Shown piece by piece: positions 1 to 9,458 of a stretch of DNA of 64,000 nt (position 1 is its first letter; each line of letters opens with the position of its first letter). A program made the translations under genes and the position numbers. Under the pieces are notes generated by a model. It was given only the letters and a program-made list of their open reading frames with translations, ran no database searches and was not told the DNA's origin. This DNA is from Streptococcus hyovaginalis DSM 12219 (GTDB lineage Bacteria; Bacillota; Bacilli; Lactobacillales; Streptococcaceae): assembly GCF_000420785.1 (NCBI RefSeq), contig NZ_ATVP01000006.1, positions 102,552-166,551 of the forward strand, given 5' to 3'.

Positions 1-784
1 TACCTGCATTATTCCCAACAGTTCCCCCTCTTGAATGCAGTTGAATATGTTGTCTCCCCCAAGTATTAACAGTATTAAGTGTACTGTTTAATTTTTGCAT
101 GTTGTCGTTGTTTATAGCAGCGTTTTTTTGTGCTTTACTGAAACCTGTGATGATATTACTATCTCTATAATCTAGTAATAGCTCTGATTGTTTAACCGTC
201 TCTGTATCTGCTTCCTCACGGTTGCCAAGCTCAAAAGCAGAATTTTGATTTACTAAACCAATATAGCCATTTTCAGCATTATGCTTCACGGTAATAATTG
301 GATACGCTGGGGCTGTTCCATTATTTGTTAAAGTAAATAGCATCTTATCGGACATTTGTGTTGCATCAGTACCGCTATCTAGTTTTCTATACGTCGAGCT
401 ATGAGCAACGCCGTCTGGTATAAGGATTTTTAGTTCTGAGCGTTGGAACCATCTTGTCAAGTTTTCTGGGGTAATGTCATCTATCGGTAGCCCCATATAA
501 TACTTATCCGGCTCATCACTATAAGTAATTTTTACAGGCTCTAAGACATCTAAAACACCAGCTAACTCATGCTTTAACTGCTCCATCTCCATTGCATTTG
601 ATGTTTTTATGTCAAATTTGATGGTATGCTCTTTTTCGCCACGTTTCACTTGCTGGATATTCACCCCCAATAAAGGAGCGTTATCAGTTGATACGCTCCT
701 TGTATTACCAATGGGGCGGATAATATCTGTAATCCTAAAGAAACGTGACATGTCAACGCCGTTGAATGTCATTTCTTTTGTCAT
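1..784 (-). CDS. Phage distal tail protein (Dit-like), 3' end outside window
   Basis: An open minus-strand frame begins at ATG 784 and is still open at position 1, giving 261 visible residues (start MTKEMTFNGVDMSRFF). Sequence style and position directly after the tape measure gene fit the distal tail / 'phage tail family' proteins that form the baseplate hub. The N-terminal half has the phrase PLLGVNIQQVKRGEKEHTI, typical of the Dit N-terminal domain. The start overlaps the tape measure stop in an ATGA, so the two are translationally coupled. It is truncated only by the window edge. Dit identity is inferred from gene order and general similarity; a generic tail protein is the alternative. 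Confidence 0.75.
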   Translation of the reverse strand, partial: MTKEMTFNGVDMSRFFRITDIIRPIGNTRSVSTDNAPLLGVNIQQVKRGEKEHTIKFDIKTSNAMEMEQLKHELAGVLDVLEPVKITYSDEPDKYYMGLPIDDITPENLTRWFQRSELKILIPDGVAHSSTYRKLDSGTDATQMSDKMLFTLTNNGTAPAYPIITVKHNAENGYIGLVNQNSAFELGNREEADTETVKQSELLLDYRDSNIITGFSKAQKNAAINNDNMQKLNSTLNTVNTWGRQHIQLHSRGGTVGNNAG

Positions 785-3700
785 AGTCTTATCCCTCTCA
801 TTCTATTTTTTCGTCTAGTTTGCTCTGTTTGGTACTGGTCATACTTATCACCTGTTTTGGCAACTAAAGTGCCATCATCAAGTATGAGTTCGGATGGTCG
901 CTCTACTGCTTTTTCGGCAATATCAAGAGCTTTTTTCATAAGGTCGTTACCTTTCTCTTTAGCAACTTCTACTTTAGTTTTAATAGCGTTCTCAAAGTCT
1001 GATTTAACTTGCACTACTTTAGATAACTTAGTTTTACCAACACCAATGACATCCTCTGCTTTATAGCTAAATGCCTGTATGTTGTCATACATGCCACCCA
1101 TAGCCTTATCAACATATTTGGTGTTTTTCTCAATACCAACAGCAACCCCCATTGGTAAGAAACGCCCTACGCTATCTCTAAACAACCTTGATGGTGAGTG
1201 AATTTGTGCTTTAGCTCGTGCTGCTCTTTCTGCTTGAGCTACTAAGGCATTAGCTGCAGCTGTTACAGCTCCTAAAGCTGACATCATACCAGCGGCTAAC
1301 CCTTGCCCTATCATCGCACCAATCCCGCGCATAGCACCGACACCAGACATCCCGGCAGACCTTATAGCAGACATTATAGAGGTCATAGCACTGACTGCTT
1401 GCCCTCTTCCGCTACTCAAGCCTTGTGCTAAATTACGTGCTGTCTGCTGCCCTATTTGGCGACCTTGAGACTTCATTTGACTACCAACTGACCTAATAAC
1501 AGCCAGAATAGCTTGCATTGATGATTGCACTTGTCCACGCATAGCATTAAAGGCTGAAATAACAGCTTGTGTGCTGGTTGCCATATTTCTTACTTGAGAT
1601 GATGCGTTAGTTGCACTAGATGATACTTGCATAAAACTAGTAGATACAGTCATGAGAGCTGTGCCAACAGCCAAAATCCTTGAACCTAACATAGCAAATG
1701 AGGTGCTTGCCATTGTCATAGTAGTTGAAATTGTCATTACACGTGCATTAAATGCAGTTATAAGACCGCCAACAGTAGCAAAAGCTACACTAATAACCAT
1801 TGCTTTTGAACCAAATGAGGCAAAGCTGACACCTGCCATCATTAATGCTGGGGTAATTGTCATAATTTGACTCTTAAATGTTGCAATCGGTGCATTGATA
1901 GCAGATAACCCTGCAACACCAGAAACTGCTTGGCTAGTAAATCTTGAAAATCCAGAAGCTGCACTTGTCAACATTTGTGGCAAACTCATTACAACTGTCT
2001 TTAAACTGTTAATTTTGCTATCAAACATTGTCAAACCAGATACAGCTGTACTAGCAGCTGTTGAAACAGTCCGCATCCCTGCACCTAAATTCTTCATTCC
2101 TGAACCAGCTTGCGATAGTCCTTCTGAATGAGCTGCAATTTTCCCAACACCTTTTGCAACTGCCGCTAAAGATGCTGCCATATCACCTAACTTTGTATTA
2201 GTTATTTTGACAACACCATCAGCTAACTTATCAAATCCTTTACCTGCATTTAAGGCAGCTTTTCCAATAGATTCAATTACACCAGATATACCGTCTAAGA
2301 CAGACTTGATGGAACTACCCACACTTTTAATGACATTACCTATGCCTTCGAAAGCTGATTTAACAGAGTCTCCAACACTTCTAAAAACATTAGCGACACC
2401 ATCCAGCGCTGATTGAATGGCTGTGCCAAAACTCTGTACTACTTGAGCAGCGCCAGAAAGAGCAGATTGAATACCTTGTCCTATACCTTGAGCTGCAGCA
2501 CTTATCGCTTGACCTGTAGCAGTAATAGCTCCTTGGGCGTTAGCAAAAGCATTAACCAATACCGATAAGCCAACCGCTGCAATTGCTATACCTGCACCAA
2601 TTAAGGCAACAGATGCACCAAAGGCTAAGATACCGACAGCACTCGCCGTCAAAGCTGGACCTAATAATGCAAATATACCTGCTAAAGCTGCTATACCAAC
2701 ACCAAGTGCCAACATTGCAATTTGTGCACCTGTTCCTGCACTTGCTAGCTGTATTGCTGCTTGCACTAATATATAGATACCACTAGCAGCTAAAGCTACA
2801 CCTGCACCAACCATGAGCATTGCAGCCCCCATCGATAACCATTGCGTAGGACTTGCCATAGCTGCTGCTTGACCAAATCCCTGTGCAACTGTTGATATCG
2901 CTGTTGCAAGACCCTGTAAAACAGTAGATATGCCCTGCGCTATTGAGGTTATTAACGTACCTAGACCAGAGAAGACTTGCTCAATGATACCTTTAGACTG
3001 CGTTGCTGACCCACTTGCACCAGTAAAGGCATCTTTGGCATTCTTTTTGAATAGCTTAAATGGATTCAAGCTACCCAATGAGCTAAAACTCTTGAATTTA
3101 GCAATCAGCATAGCTAATGCTGGCATAATCAAAGTAAACATAGATGGGTCTAAGCCAGATACAAATTCTGCAATCTTAGAAGCCACCTCACCAATCACTT
3201 TTGCAACTTCATTAACCTTATTTCTAAAAGTCTCACTAGTTGTGTATGCTTGAATAAACCAACCAATTAACATACCAATACCAGCGATAGCTAGCCCCCA
3301 TGGGTTAGATAAAGCTGTTTTTAGTAAACCAAACGAATTTTTTAAACCCTTGATGGCTTTAGTTGCTGTTGATACTGTTTTAAAAGCCCCAACCATACCA
3401 AGTACAGCACCAGCTATTGATTGAATTGTGCCGGGTGGCAAGTTTGAAATAAAATTAGATGCCTTGGTCGCTGCTTCAGCTAACCATTTAGCAATCTCTC
3501 CGATTTTACTTCCTAATTCGCCAAAATCAATCTCTTTTCCTTTGGTTAAACTATCCCAAACATGTTCAGCAGCATCCTTAATGTGGGCAAAAGCATTAGA
3601 AATTGCCGATATAGCCCCAGTATCTTTAAAGCTATCCCACATCTTTTTAGCAGCTTTGATAGCATTGGCGACAAAGTCTGTAATTATTGGCGTAATTGTT

Positions 3701-4587
3701 TCGAAAGTACTATTAATAGCACCCTTTAAACCGTCAATTGTCTTTGCAATACTACCTAAACCTGCTTTTGCAAACCCTTTATCAATAGCCTCAATCATAT
3801 TGGCTAAGTTTTTGATAACAGCATTTTTAAGGTTCGCAAATGATGTACCAATACCTGCGCTATTTTTCTTGGCGAGTTCTGCAAATCCATTTTGACCCTC
3901 GTTAAGCTCAACGAATTTTTTATTTAAGTCATCAATGGTTATCTCCCCATTTTTTAGAGCATTAAATAAATCTGTTTTAGCAGACTTACCTGTAAATCCA
4001 AAAGACTTAGCTACTTTATCTAAAGCTACTGGCATAGTTTCCATCAATGTTCGCCAGCTCATCATATCAACCTTACCTGTTGATAGCATCTGCGTATACT
4101 GTTGCATACCTCGACTGGTGTCTGACAAGCTTGCACCACTAGCCAAAAAAGCATTATTAAGGGCTACAGCTGACTTTGCTGCACTAGTTGCACTACCTGT
4201 TAGAGGAGCAAACACTTGAGCTGATTTGGTAATATCACTAAGCGTTGTTGGCAACCCATCAATACCGTCACTGAGTAATTTTGTTGATTTAGCTACATCT
4301 TTAGCTGAGTAACCTAGCGCATTCATGACTACTGGATATTTCTTGAGAGTATCAAAGCGGTCTATTGCTCCACCAACAGAGTTATTAACCATCTGCATAC
4401 CCTTTTGTACTAAAGCACTAGCAACACCCGTAATAGCGCCAAAACCAAGGGCAGATTTAGAACCTTTACCAAATCCTGATGATGAGGTATCACCCAACCC
4501 CTGCAATAAACTTTTTAACGATTTAACTCCCTGTTGGGCACTTGTACCATCAAGGTCAACTGTGATAGTAACTTTTCCGTCTGCCAT
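781..4587 (-). CDS. Phage tail tape measure protein
   Basis: A 1268-aa protein, by far the longest gene of the tail module. Tape measure proteins set tail length and pass through the tail tube at DNA ejection; at about 0.15 nm per residue this predicts a tail near 190 nm. The N-terminal part (about residues 60-260) resembles the conserved tape-measure N-terminal domain (SMxWRTLMETMPVALDKVAKSFG). Hydrophobic stretches lie around residues 390-480 and 590-710, followed by a long region of alanine/serine-rich helical repeats. The C-terminus contains QIHSPSRLFRDSVGRFLPMG, a motif common at the end of such proteins. It lies between the tail assembly chaperone genes and Dit, as in most siphophages. 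Confidence 0.95.
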   Translation of the reverse strand: MADGKVTITVDLDGTSAQQGVKSLKSLLQGLGDTSSSGFGKGSKSALGFGAITGVASALVQKGMQMVNNSVGGAIDRFDTLKKYPVVMNALGYSAKDVAKSTKLLSDGIDGLPTTLSDITKSAQVFAPLTGSATSAAKSAVALNNAFLASGASLSDTSRGMQQYTQMLSTGKVDMMSWRTLMETMPVALDKVAKSFGFTGKSAKTDLFNALKNGEITIDDLNKKFVELNEGQNGFAELAKKNSAGIGTSFANLKNAVIKNLANMIEAIDKGFAKAGLGSIAKTIDGLKGAINSTFETITPIITDFVANAIKAAKKMWDSFKDTGAISAISNAFAHIKDAAEHVWDSLTKGKEIDFGELGSKIGEIAKWLAEAATKASNFISNLPPGTIQSIAGAVLGMVGAFKTVSTATKAIKGLKNSFGLLKTALSNPWGLAIAGIGMLIGWFIQAYTTSETFRNKVNEVAKVIGEVASKIAEFVSGLDPSMFTLIMPALAMLIAKFKSFSSLGSLNPFKLFKKNAKDAFTGASGSATQSKGIIEQVFSGLGTLITSIAQGISTVLQGLATAISTVAQGFGQAAAMASPTQWLSMGAAMLMVGAGVALAASGIYILVQAAIQLASAGTGAQIAMLALGVGIAALAGIFALLGPALTASAVGILAFGASVALIGAGIAIAAVGLSVLVNAFANAQGAITATGQAISAAAQGIGQGIQSALSGAAQVVQSFGTAIQSALDGVANVFRSVGDSVKSAFEGIGNVIKSVGSSIKSVLDGISGVIESIGKAALNAGKGFDKLADGVVKITNTKLGDMAASLAAVAKGVGKIAAHSEGLSQAGSGMKNLGAGMRTVSTAASTAVSGLTMFDSKINSLKTVVMSLPQMLTSAASGFSRFTSQAVSGVAGLSAINAPIATFKSQIMTITPALMMAGVSFASFGSKAMVISVAFATVGGLITAFNARVMTISTTMTMASTSFAMLGSRILAVGTALMTVSTSFMQVSSSATNASSQVRNMATSTQAVISAFNAMRGQVQSSMQAILAVIRSVGSQMKSQGRQIGQQTARNLAQGLSSGRGQAVSAMTSIMSAIRSAGMSGVGAMRGIGAMIGQGLAAGMMSALGAVTAAANALVAQAERAARAKAQIHSPSRLFRDSVGRFLPMGVAVGIEKNTKYVDKAMGGMYDNIQAFSYKAEDVIGVGKTKLSKVVQVKSDFENAIKTKVEVAKEKGNDLMKKALDIAEKAVERPSELILDDGTLVAKTGDKYDQYQTEQTRRKNRMRGIRL

Positions 4588-4606
4588 GTTCTACCTCCTC
4601 TCCATA

Positions 4607-5194
4607 TTAATTTTTGGGTAATGCGTATTGCTCCTGTAATTCACGCATCTTTTGTTTTTCTTTAGCATCTTCCCCCTTTGAGGGTCTCCATGCTCTAATT
4701 TTCATAACTTCAACAAACTTTGTTCCATCTGGTAAACCAGATAATAAAGCGTTAAATTTCTGCCAGTGTAATCTCCCTTGTTCTTCAATCAAATCAATGT
4801 TATAAGCTTGCATAAACGATGAAAAAATGTACTCACCATCATATTTGATATTAAACAAAGGTTTATCATCGCTATCTGAGTCATCCTTAGATCTTTTAGG
4901 CATTACATTACCCTCAATGTCATATCTATCAACTTCATCAATAGCTCTAGTAACTTGTATGTGTTTCTCAAATACTTCTGCATAGATAGCTAACGCCTCC
5001 TCAGTATCCATATCCTTAAAAATCACATCATTAGTTAATTTGGCTAAAGCTAATTTAGGTTTTAGTTCCATTGGGATATGTGCTTTATTCCACATATCAA
5101 AAACCCACAAGACCCTGTCAAACGATAATAAAAGCTGATACTCTTTATCTTTAAGTACCAGCTTGTCATCCATTTTTTTGGAAATATCAAACAT
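4607..5194 (-). CDS. Tail assembly chaperone, phage Gp15 family
   Basis: A 195-aa protein resembling the bacteriophage Gp15 family, found just upstream of tape measure genes in streptococcal and related phages. It is rich in charged residues, with an acidic segment around residues 105-115 (SKDDSDSDDK). Such proteins usually act as chaperones that coat the tape measure during tail assembly. Its ATG shares one base with the stop of the preceding gene (TAATG). In many phages the two chaperones are linked by a programmed frameshift; here the second frame has its own ATG and I see no need for one. Family assignment is from sequence style and position. Confidence 0.75.
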   Translation of the reverse strand: MFDISKKMDDKLVLKDKEYQLLLSFDRVLWVFDMWNKAHIPMELKPKLALAKLTNDVIFKDMDTEEALAIYAEVFEKHIQVTRAIDEVDRYDIEGNVMPKRSKDDSDSDDKPLFNIKYDGEYIFSSFMQAYNIDLIEEQGRLHWQKFNALLSGLPDGTKFVEVMKIRAWRPSKGEDAKEKQKMRELQEQYALPKN

Positions 5195-5577
5195 TATTCA
5201 GCAAGATACTTCTTGAAATTTTCATCGTTTCGTTTTTTATCCCATTCTTTTTGAATAGCTGCTGAAATCTGCAAGAAAACATTTAGATAGTTCCATGTGT
5301 GTTTGCCTACTGCCTCATAGATTTTTTGTGGAGCATCTGCATCAAATAGAATTTCAAAGAATTCATCAATTAGCGCTTTGATATTAACCCTAATTTCTCG
5401 GTCATCCATTTCTTCTTCTTTGTTCTCAAGAACATTTGCTTTTTCCATAAGTTCTTGTGATTTGATGCGTAACTTATCATCTTTTTCATCATCTGATAAG
5501 TAATCTAGATGGAACTCACCAAAATTAAAAGTAAGTGCCTTTGTGCCTAAATTAAGATTGATAATATTGTTTGACAT
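5194..5577 (-). CDS. Tail assembly chaperone, small (N-terminal type)
   Basis: A 127-aa acidic protein (MSNNIINLNLGTKALTFNFGE...), upstream member of the chaperone pair before the tape measure gene. I place the start at ATG 5577 because GGAGGAAAATAAC-ATG gives an ideal ribosome site; the in-frame ATG at 5592 lies inside that ribosome site and would leave none. The stop overlaps the Gp15 start by one base. Function (tape-measure chaperone) is inferred from position between the tail tube gene and tape measure gene. Confidence 0.75.
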   Translation of the reverse strand: MSNNIINLNLGTKALTFNFGEFHLDYLSDDEKDDKLRIKSQELMEKANVLENKEEEMDDREIRVNIKALIDEFFEILFDADAPQKIYEAVGKHTWNYLNVFLQISAAIQKEWDKKRNDENFKKYLAE

Positions 5578-5616
5578 GTTATTTTCCTCCAAAATGTCTG
5601 TTAGTTAAATGATGGG

Positions 5617-6075
5617 TTACCCACCAACACCAGCCTCAATAGGCTCTTTAATCCATTTAAGCGTACAGCCAAATTCTTCATACGATGTTGCATCTCCTGC
5701 ACCTGCTTTGATTTCAGATGCGTTAGCAACTTGTGTATAAGTCTTTTTGTTATCAGCTGTTGTCACTCGATGCCACACACGACGTGCATCACCAGTTTTA
5801 TATTTCATAGCTGCAATCATCGCTTGAGCTTCATCTTCTGGGTCAAACAAACCCTCAAATGAGTAGCCACCAACAACAGACAATACAGTTTCTTCTGGTG
5901 TACCATCTCCATCATAGTAACCAGTGTCATCTGTATCTTCATCTGTTTCATCATCAATAGTTTCAATATACTTAGCTAGGCGTTTCCATGCGCCCTCATC
6001 TGGCACTTGAGTTGGGTTCTCAGGGTCAAATGGTGCAATTTCGTGTTTACGCTTGGCGTTTTTATTTCGTGCCAT
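5617..6075 (-). CDS. Major tail (tube) protein
   Basis: A 152-aa acidic protein located between the tail-completion genes and the chaperones, the usual place of the tail tube subunit. It begins MARNKNAKRKHEIAPFDPEN, has a highly acidic segment near residues 38-60 (DDETDEDTDD) and a Gly-rich C-terminus. Its ribosome site GGAGG is formed by the last two glycine codons of the upstream gene (ACA GGA GGA TAA), so translation is probably coupled. The assignment rests on gene order and size; short tube proteins of this length occur in this phage type. Confidence 0.7.
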   Translation of the reverse strand: MARNKNAKRKHEIAPFDPENPTQVPDEGAWKRLAKYIETIDDETDEDTDDTGYYDGDGTPEETVLSVVGGYSFEGLFDPEDEAQAMIAAMKYKTGDARRVWHRVTTADNKKTYTQVANASEIKAGAGDATSYEEFGCTLKWIKEPIEAGVGG

Positions 6076-6079
6076 TGAA

Positions 6080-6487
6080 TTATCCTCCTGTAATTTCTAA
6101 TTTTGCAATTACTTGCATTGAGTAAACAAAGTAACCTTGTTCATCCTTACCATTGATACCGGGTTTATCCACTTTCAACGATAAAAAAGTATAAGAGTTG
6201 TCGGTGCTAGGTAAATCAAGGTCAAAATCTGATAAGTCACCATTTAATAGCCAAATAATGTCATTGGCTACTCCATTTGTTTTGCTTTTTACAGCAATTT
6301 CAAATGGTAGTGATACCTCCCTAGTACCATCCATGTACTCTTTGTCGATAATTCCACCACTTAGAGCATTGATAACTAAATCATCTTTATCATCCTCAAA
6401 ATAATCCAGTCTCGCTTTTAGTGGTAAGTCTTTGATGTTGTTAATATGTGCCAGTAGCACATCTTGAAAATTTTTGTTATTCTGCAT
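6080..6487 (-). CDS. Minor capsid / tail terminator protein (Minor_capsid_3-like)
   Basis: A 135-aa protein with the character of the phage 'minor capsid protein 3' family, structural relatives of tail terminators that cap the tail tube and set the junction to the head. Visible features are an N-terminal helix (LAHINNIKDLPLKARLDYFED) and beta-rich remainder. Start and stop overlap its neighbours (ATG shares bases with the stop region at 6487), consistent with one translationally coupled head-tail joining block. Confidence 0.7.
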   Translation of the reverse strand: MQNNKNFQDVLLAHINNIKDLPLKARLDYFEDDKDDLVINALSGGIIDKEYMDGTREVSLPFEIAVKSKTNGVANDIIWLLNGDLSDFDLDLPSTDNSYTFLSLKVDKPGINGKDEQGYFVYSMQVIAKLEITGG

Positions 6488-6846
6488 TATTTAAGCCCCA
6501 TCGCCTTAACGGCTGTATCTTTCCACTTGTCAAGGTGTTTGTTTTTAGCTTTCACATACCAGTTTTTACCAGTACCTGGTGTTGTGTACTCTCTAAAAGT
6601 CACAATGCCATTTGTACCGTAAAAATGTGCTCTAGCATAAACAGTATTCCAGTTGACAGTCTCACCTTGTAAGCCAATGGTTGCACTAGCCCTTAAAGCT
6701 CCATCTCTCAACGGTACATAGGCATTTGTGTCTAATAAAATTTGATTAGCCATTGCCTGCCGCCCTCTCCTTACTGCCTCTGGTGATACTTTTTTAGTAA
6801 CACCTCCAAGGTCAACGTGGGCATGGGTAACAAAGCCTTTAGCCAT
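6487..6846 (-). CDS. Head-tail joining / tail completion protein (Minor_capsid_2-like)
   Basis: A 119-aa basic protein resembling 'minor capsid protein 2' (HK97 gp10-like tail completion) proteins: an N-terminal helix (VSPEAVRRGRQAMANQILLDT), the phrase YVPLRDGALRASA and aromatic-rich sheet residues (YARAHFYGTNG) are typical of this fold. It is the third gene of a set of four short joining proteins between the capsid and tail tube genes. The start overlaps the preceding stop by one base. Confidence 0.75.
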   Translation of the reverse strand: MAKGFVTHAHVDLGGVTKKVSPEAVRRGRQAMANQILLDTNAYVPLRDGALRASATIGLQGETVNWNTVYARAHFYGTNGIVTFREYTTPGTGKNWYVKAKNKHLDKWKDTAVKAMGLK

Positions 6847-7172
6847 TAGATAACCTCCACCTCATAACTGAAAATTTTACCGTTAAGGGTATTGACCTCA
6901 TAACCAGTAACAAGGTAATCACGCACCCCATCATTGACCAACGCACCCAGCCAACTATCATCAACTGTCACATCAATAAATCTGGGGTAAATGAATACTT
7001 TTCCGACTTTCTGCCGTGTTTTAGAGTTGTTAGTACCCACAACTTGCACCGACCTATCAAACCTTACTGGCTTAATATCCAATGGGTCAGAGTAGCTTTC
7101 ATCTCCATAACCATTCTTGCCCGCAACCTTTCGGACAGAAATAGCATCAGTCAATAGCCGTTTATCTATCAT
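6846..7172 (-). CDS. Head-tail stopper / connector protein (Minor_capsid_1-like)
   Basis: A 108-aa protein (MIDKRLLTDAISVRKVAGKN...) like the 'minor capsid protein 1' family, probably the head-tail stopper. I use ATG 7172, preceded by GGGGG seven bases upstream; a longer reading from TTG 7187 lacks a better site. The start lies 11 bp inside the end of the upstream gene, so the two are overlapped in different frames. It follows the adaptor gene, as expected for adaptor-stopper-completion-terminator order. Confidence 0.7.
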   Translation of the reverse strand: MIDKRLLTDAISVRKVAGKNGYGDESYSDPLDIKPVRFDRSVQVVGTNNSKTRQKVGKVFIYPRFIDVTVDDSWLGALVNDGVRDYLVTGYEVNTLNGKIFSYEVEVI

Positions 7173-7557
7173 AATCAACCCCCACAACTAAGCTAAATCC
7201 AGCTTGTTTTAGGGCGTTTTCAGCATCCAAACAAAGGTTGAATTGTTGACCTGCTGAAATACGGTGTTGACTGCCATAATCAATCTTGGTACGACCGATA
7301 GATACGCTCGACATGGTTTGTTTTTCATCAGCTGTTGTGATGCCAGAGCTATCCAAATAAGCAATCTGAAAGCCCGTAGCTAGCTTTACAGCAGACTTGC
7401 GATAATCTGCCTCTGTCTCAAAGTCAATGTACTGTTGGTAAATGCCTTGAGTATAGAGATTGATAGCAATTTCTGCCCTTTTAGCTAGCTTGTCAAAGTC
7501 AGTCACATCATCAAAACCTAAATCATCAACAAACTCATCTTTGGTTAAATAAGACAT
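7162..7557 (-). CDS. Head-tail connector (adaptor) protein
   Basis: A 131-aa mostly helical protein (MSYLTKDEFVDDLGFDDVTDFDKLAKRAEIAINLYTQ...), matching the small helical adaptor that binds the portal ring in siphophages. The start at ATG 7557 is chosen because GGGAGG-TTACT-ATG is an excellent ribosome site; upstream in-frame starts are not supported. It is the first gene after the capsid block. The molecular role is inferred from position and helical character. Confidence 0.7.
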   Translation of the reverse strand: MSYLTKDEFVDDLGFDDVTDFDKLAKRAEIAINLYTQGIYQQYIDFETEADYRKSAVKLATGFQIAYLDSSGITTADEKQTMSSVSIGRTKIDYGSQHRISAGQQFNLCLDAENALKQAGFSLVVGVDYDR

Positions 7558-7598
7558 AGTAACCTCCCTTAAAAACAAAGGGTGTTGCCACCCCTTAT

Positions 7599-7844
7599 TT
7601 ATTCAACAGCCTCTTCTACTGTTTCAGTATCATCTGCTTTCTTTTTGCGTGTTGTCTTTTTAGGTTTTTCCTCAACAGTTTCATCAACTGAAACAAGGAC
7701 AGCAGCAACATCTGGAAAAGTTAACTTGAGGTCTTTGTTGACCTTTTCAGCGTAATCAGTTTCAAGCTCAATAACCTCATCGACAATCACGCCTTTACCT
7801 AGTGATTTAAAAACTAGATTTTTTGTTGCTTTATAAAGTGCCAT
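7599..7844 (-). CDS. Small phage protein downstream of capsid gene, unknown function
   Basis: An 81-aa protein with an ordered N-terminal half (ALYKATKNLVFKSLGKG) and a low-complexity C-terminus alternating basic (KPKKTTRKKK) and acidic (DDTETVEEAVE) runs. AGGAGG lies eight bases before the ATG and overlaps the capsid stop codon, so it is coupled to capsid expression. Small genes here are often head-decoration or capsid-associated proteins, but nothing in the sequence proves that. Confidence 0.7.
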   Translation of the reverse strand: MALYKATKNLVFKSLGKGVIVDEVIELETDYAEKVNKDLKLTFPDVAAVLVSVDETVEEKPKKTTRKKKADDTETVEEAVE

Positions 7845-7854
7845 TGGTTACCTC

Positions 7855-8733
7855 CTAGACGACTGTTCCTGTGACTTTAACAACTGCTTTCTTGTTATCA
7901 TCCAAGATGTAAGTACCACCTTTAGCAGCTGCTTGTAGTTTCACACCATCAAACTCTGTTGCCTCAATAGTACGAGTTGTTGAGATACCAACAAATGGGA
8001 TAACAATACCATCTGGTGAGAATACAGCAAGCGTACCCTCTTGGAAATATTGAGCTGGTGTTTCTACCAAAGTAAATCCTTTGTAGCGTGCAAGCCCATT
8101 GTTATCAATAGATACACTTGAGCCTTTAGCAGAGGTATTGGCTGTCATGTCAATAATCGCATTGTAAAGCTCTGGGCGTAGGTAAATGGTAATTGGTGCA
8201 GTTACTTCTTGATTGATGTAGTAAGCATTGACTTTGTTAAACAAGGCTTTTACCTTATCCTCCGTAAAATCAGCAAGTGCCTCTGTTACACCAGCGTTAT
8301 CAGATAGGAATTTACCAATACGATTATTGATTTTGCGTGTTTGCGCCTCTGATTGCAGTTTCAAACGGTCTGCAATAGCAGCATTAAGGTCATTATTTAC
8401 TGTGTAACGGTCAAGACCTTCATGGATAGTTAGGGTGTAATCATACTCAACATCAGTATTTTCATACTTGATTTCTGTTAAGTCTCCAAAACGTGAATTG
8501 GCTTCAGAACCATCACCAAAACCCCCATCATTTTCACCTGTTTTGTAAGTTCCAATAACTACTGGTGTGTTATTAGTCTTAACAGAGAACGCTTTAGCAT
8601 TTTCTTGCACACCATCCAAAACTTGGATAGCAGACAAAGCACCAGTAAAGGCTGATTTAACACCAAATACTGTTTGTAAAATACCAGCATATTGCTTTTC
8701 ATAGCGACGTACTGGGTTATTTTGATTAGTCAT
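7855..8733 (-). CDS. Major capsid protein
   Basis: A 292-aa protein directly downstream of the scaffold gene and followed by head-tail joining genes. It reads as an HK97-fold capsid of the kind made with a separate scaffold: a loop with acidic and aromatic residues (YENTDVEYDYTLTIHEGLDR), long helix (AIADRLKLQSEAQTRKINNR), and a C-terminal P-domain-like part (APITIYLRPELYNAIIDM). There is no protease gene nearby, so a scaffold-assisted route without cleavage is likely. A strong ribosome site (AAAGGAG) precedes ATG 8733. Confidence 0.9.
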   Translation of the reverse strand: MTNQNNPVRRYEKQYAGILQTVFGVKSAFTGALSAIQVLDGVQENAKAFSVKTNNTPVVIGTYKTGENDGGFGDGSEANSRFGDLTEIKYENTDVEYDYTLTIHEGLDRYTVNNDLNAAIADRLKLQSEAQTRKINNRIGKFLSDNAGVTEALADFTEDKVKALFNKVNAYYINQEVTAPITIYLRPELYNAIIDMTANTSAKGSSVSIDNNGLARYKGFTLVETPAQYFQEGTLAVFSPDGIVIPFVGISTTRTIEATEFDGVKLQAAAKGGTYILDDNKKAVVKVTGTVV

Positions 8734-8750
8734 GTCTAATCTCCTTTCTT

Positions 8751-9314
8751 TTATTTACCGTACCCATCAATAATTGCTTGGAATGGGTCAGCATCATTTG
8801 TGCCGTTTGCTACTGGATTTCCAGTCGCAACGATATTTGGGTTAGGTTTGTCATCATCTGCCTTGAAAAGATATGGGTCACTTTCCTTTAAACCTGTGAT
8901 GATGTCATCTAGTTTTGGTTTACCATTTTCATCAAGTTCAATGACATCAACATCAATGAACTTCATCAAGGTTGATGGATTGTGTGCGGTGGTATCTTTC
9001 AATGCAAGATTGATAGCATTGACCTTTTGAGTTTGTGCAAGTTCAGCAGCTGCATCCGCTTTGTATTTGTCATATTCAGCTTGCAATTTATCAAGAGCTT
9101 CTTTCTGTTCAGCACTTGTATTTGCATCTGCTTTCAACGTTTCAAGCTGTGCCTCTGTGTTTTGCAACTGTGATTTAAGGCTATCTCGCTCTTGTGTGAT
9201 AGTCTCAAGTTCAGCTTTTGTTGCGTTTAAATCTTTACCATATAAAGCAAACACATCTTTAATCTGTTCTTTTGACAATCCAAGCTCTGATAATGCCTCT
9301 GTTGTAAGCCCCAT
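8751..9314 (-). CDS. Phage scaffold protein (minor structural GP20 family)
   Basis: A 187-aa protein of the phage minor structural protein GP20 type, a scaffold that guides capsid assembly. It has a central coiled coil of about 80 residues (from ITQERDSLKSQLQNTEAQLETLK onward) and an acidic, disordered C-terminus with NPNIVATGNPVANGTND. It immediately precedes the capsid gene with a 17-bp gap. A ribosome site AGGAGG precedes ATG 9314. A terminator and a repeated element just upstream (9404-9452) suggest that scaffold and capsid form a separately controlled transcript. Confidence 0.88.
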   Translation of the reverse strand: MGLTTEALSELGLSKEQIKDVFALYGKDLNATKAELETITQERDSLKSQLQNTEAQLETLKADANTSAEQKEALDKLQAEYDKYKADAAAELAQTQKVNAINLALKDTTAHNPSTLMKFIDVDVIELDENGKPKLDDIITGLKESDPYLFKADDDKPNPNIVATGNPVANGTNDADPFQAIIDGYGK

Positions 9315-9421
9315 ATTTACCTCCTAGTTCTTTTTAAGCGGATAACTCCCGCTAAAAGTAATATTTGATTTACTATTTCAGTTTAATTTGGATTGAATGG
9401 GATTTTTTACGGTTTTAGACA

Positions 9422-9452
9422 CAAAAAAGAGAGCTACGATATGTAACCCTCT
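9422..9452 (-). terminator. Intrinsic terminator between minor head gene and scaffold gene
   Basis: On the minus strand a 10-bp stem (9443-9452 with 9428-9437, two G-U pairs) and a 5-nt loop are followed by a T-rich tract (9423-9428). It lies right after the 382-aa minor head gene, inside the structural gene cluster, so late transcription must either read through or restart before the scaffold gene. Confidence 0.8.
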
Positions 9453-9458
9453 TGACAA

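Noticed and set aside
857..4621. Many plus-strand open frames inside the tape measure gene
   Set aside because: They are antisense shadows of a repetitive alanine/serine-rich coding region and lack ribosome sites and family features.
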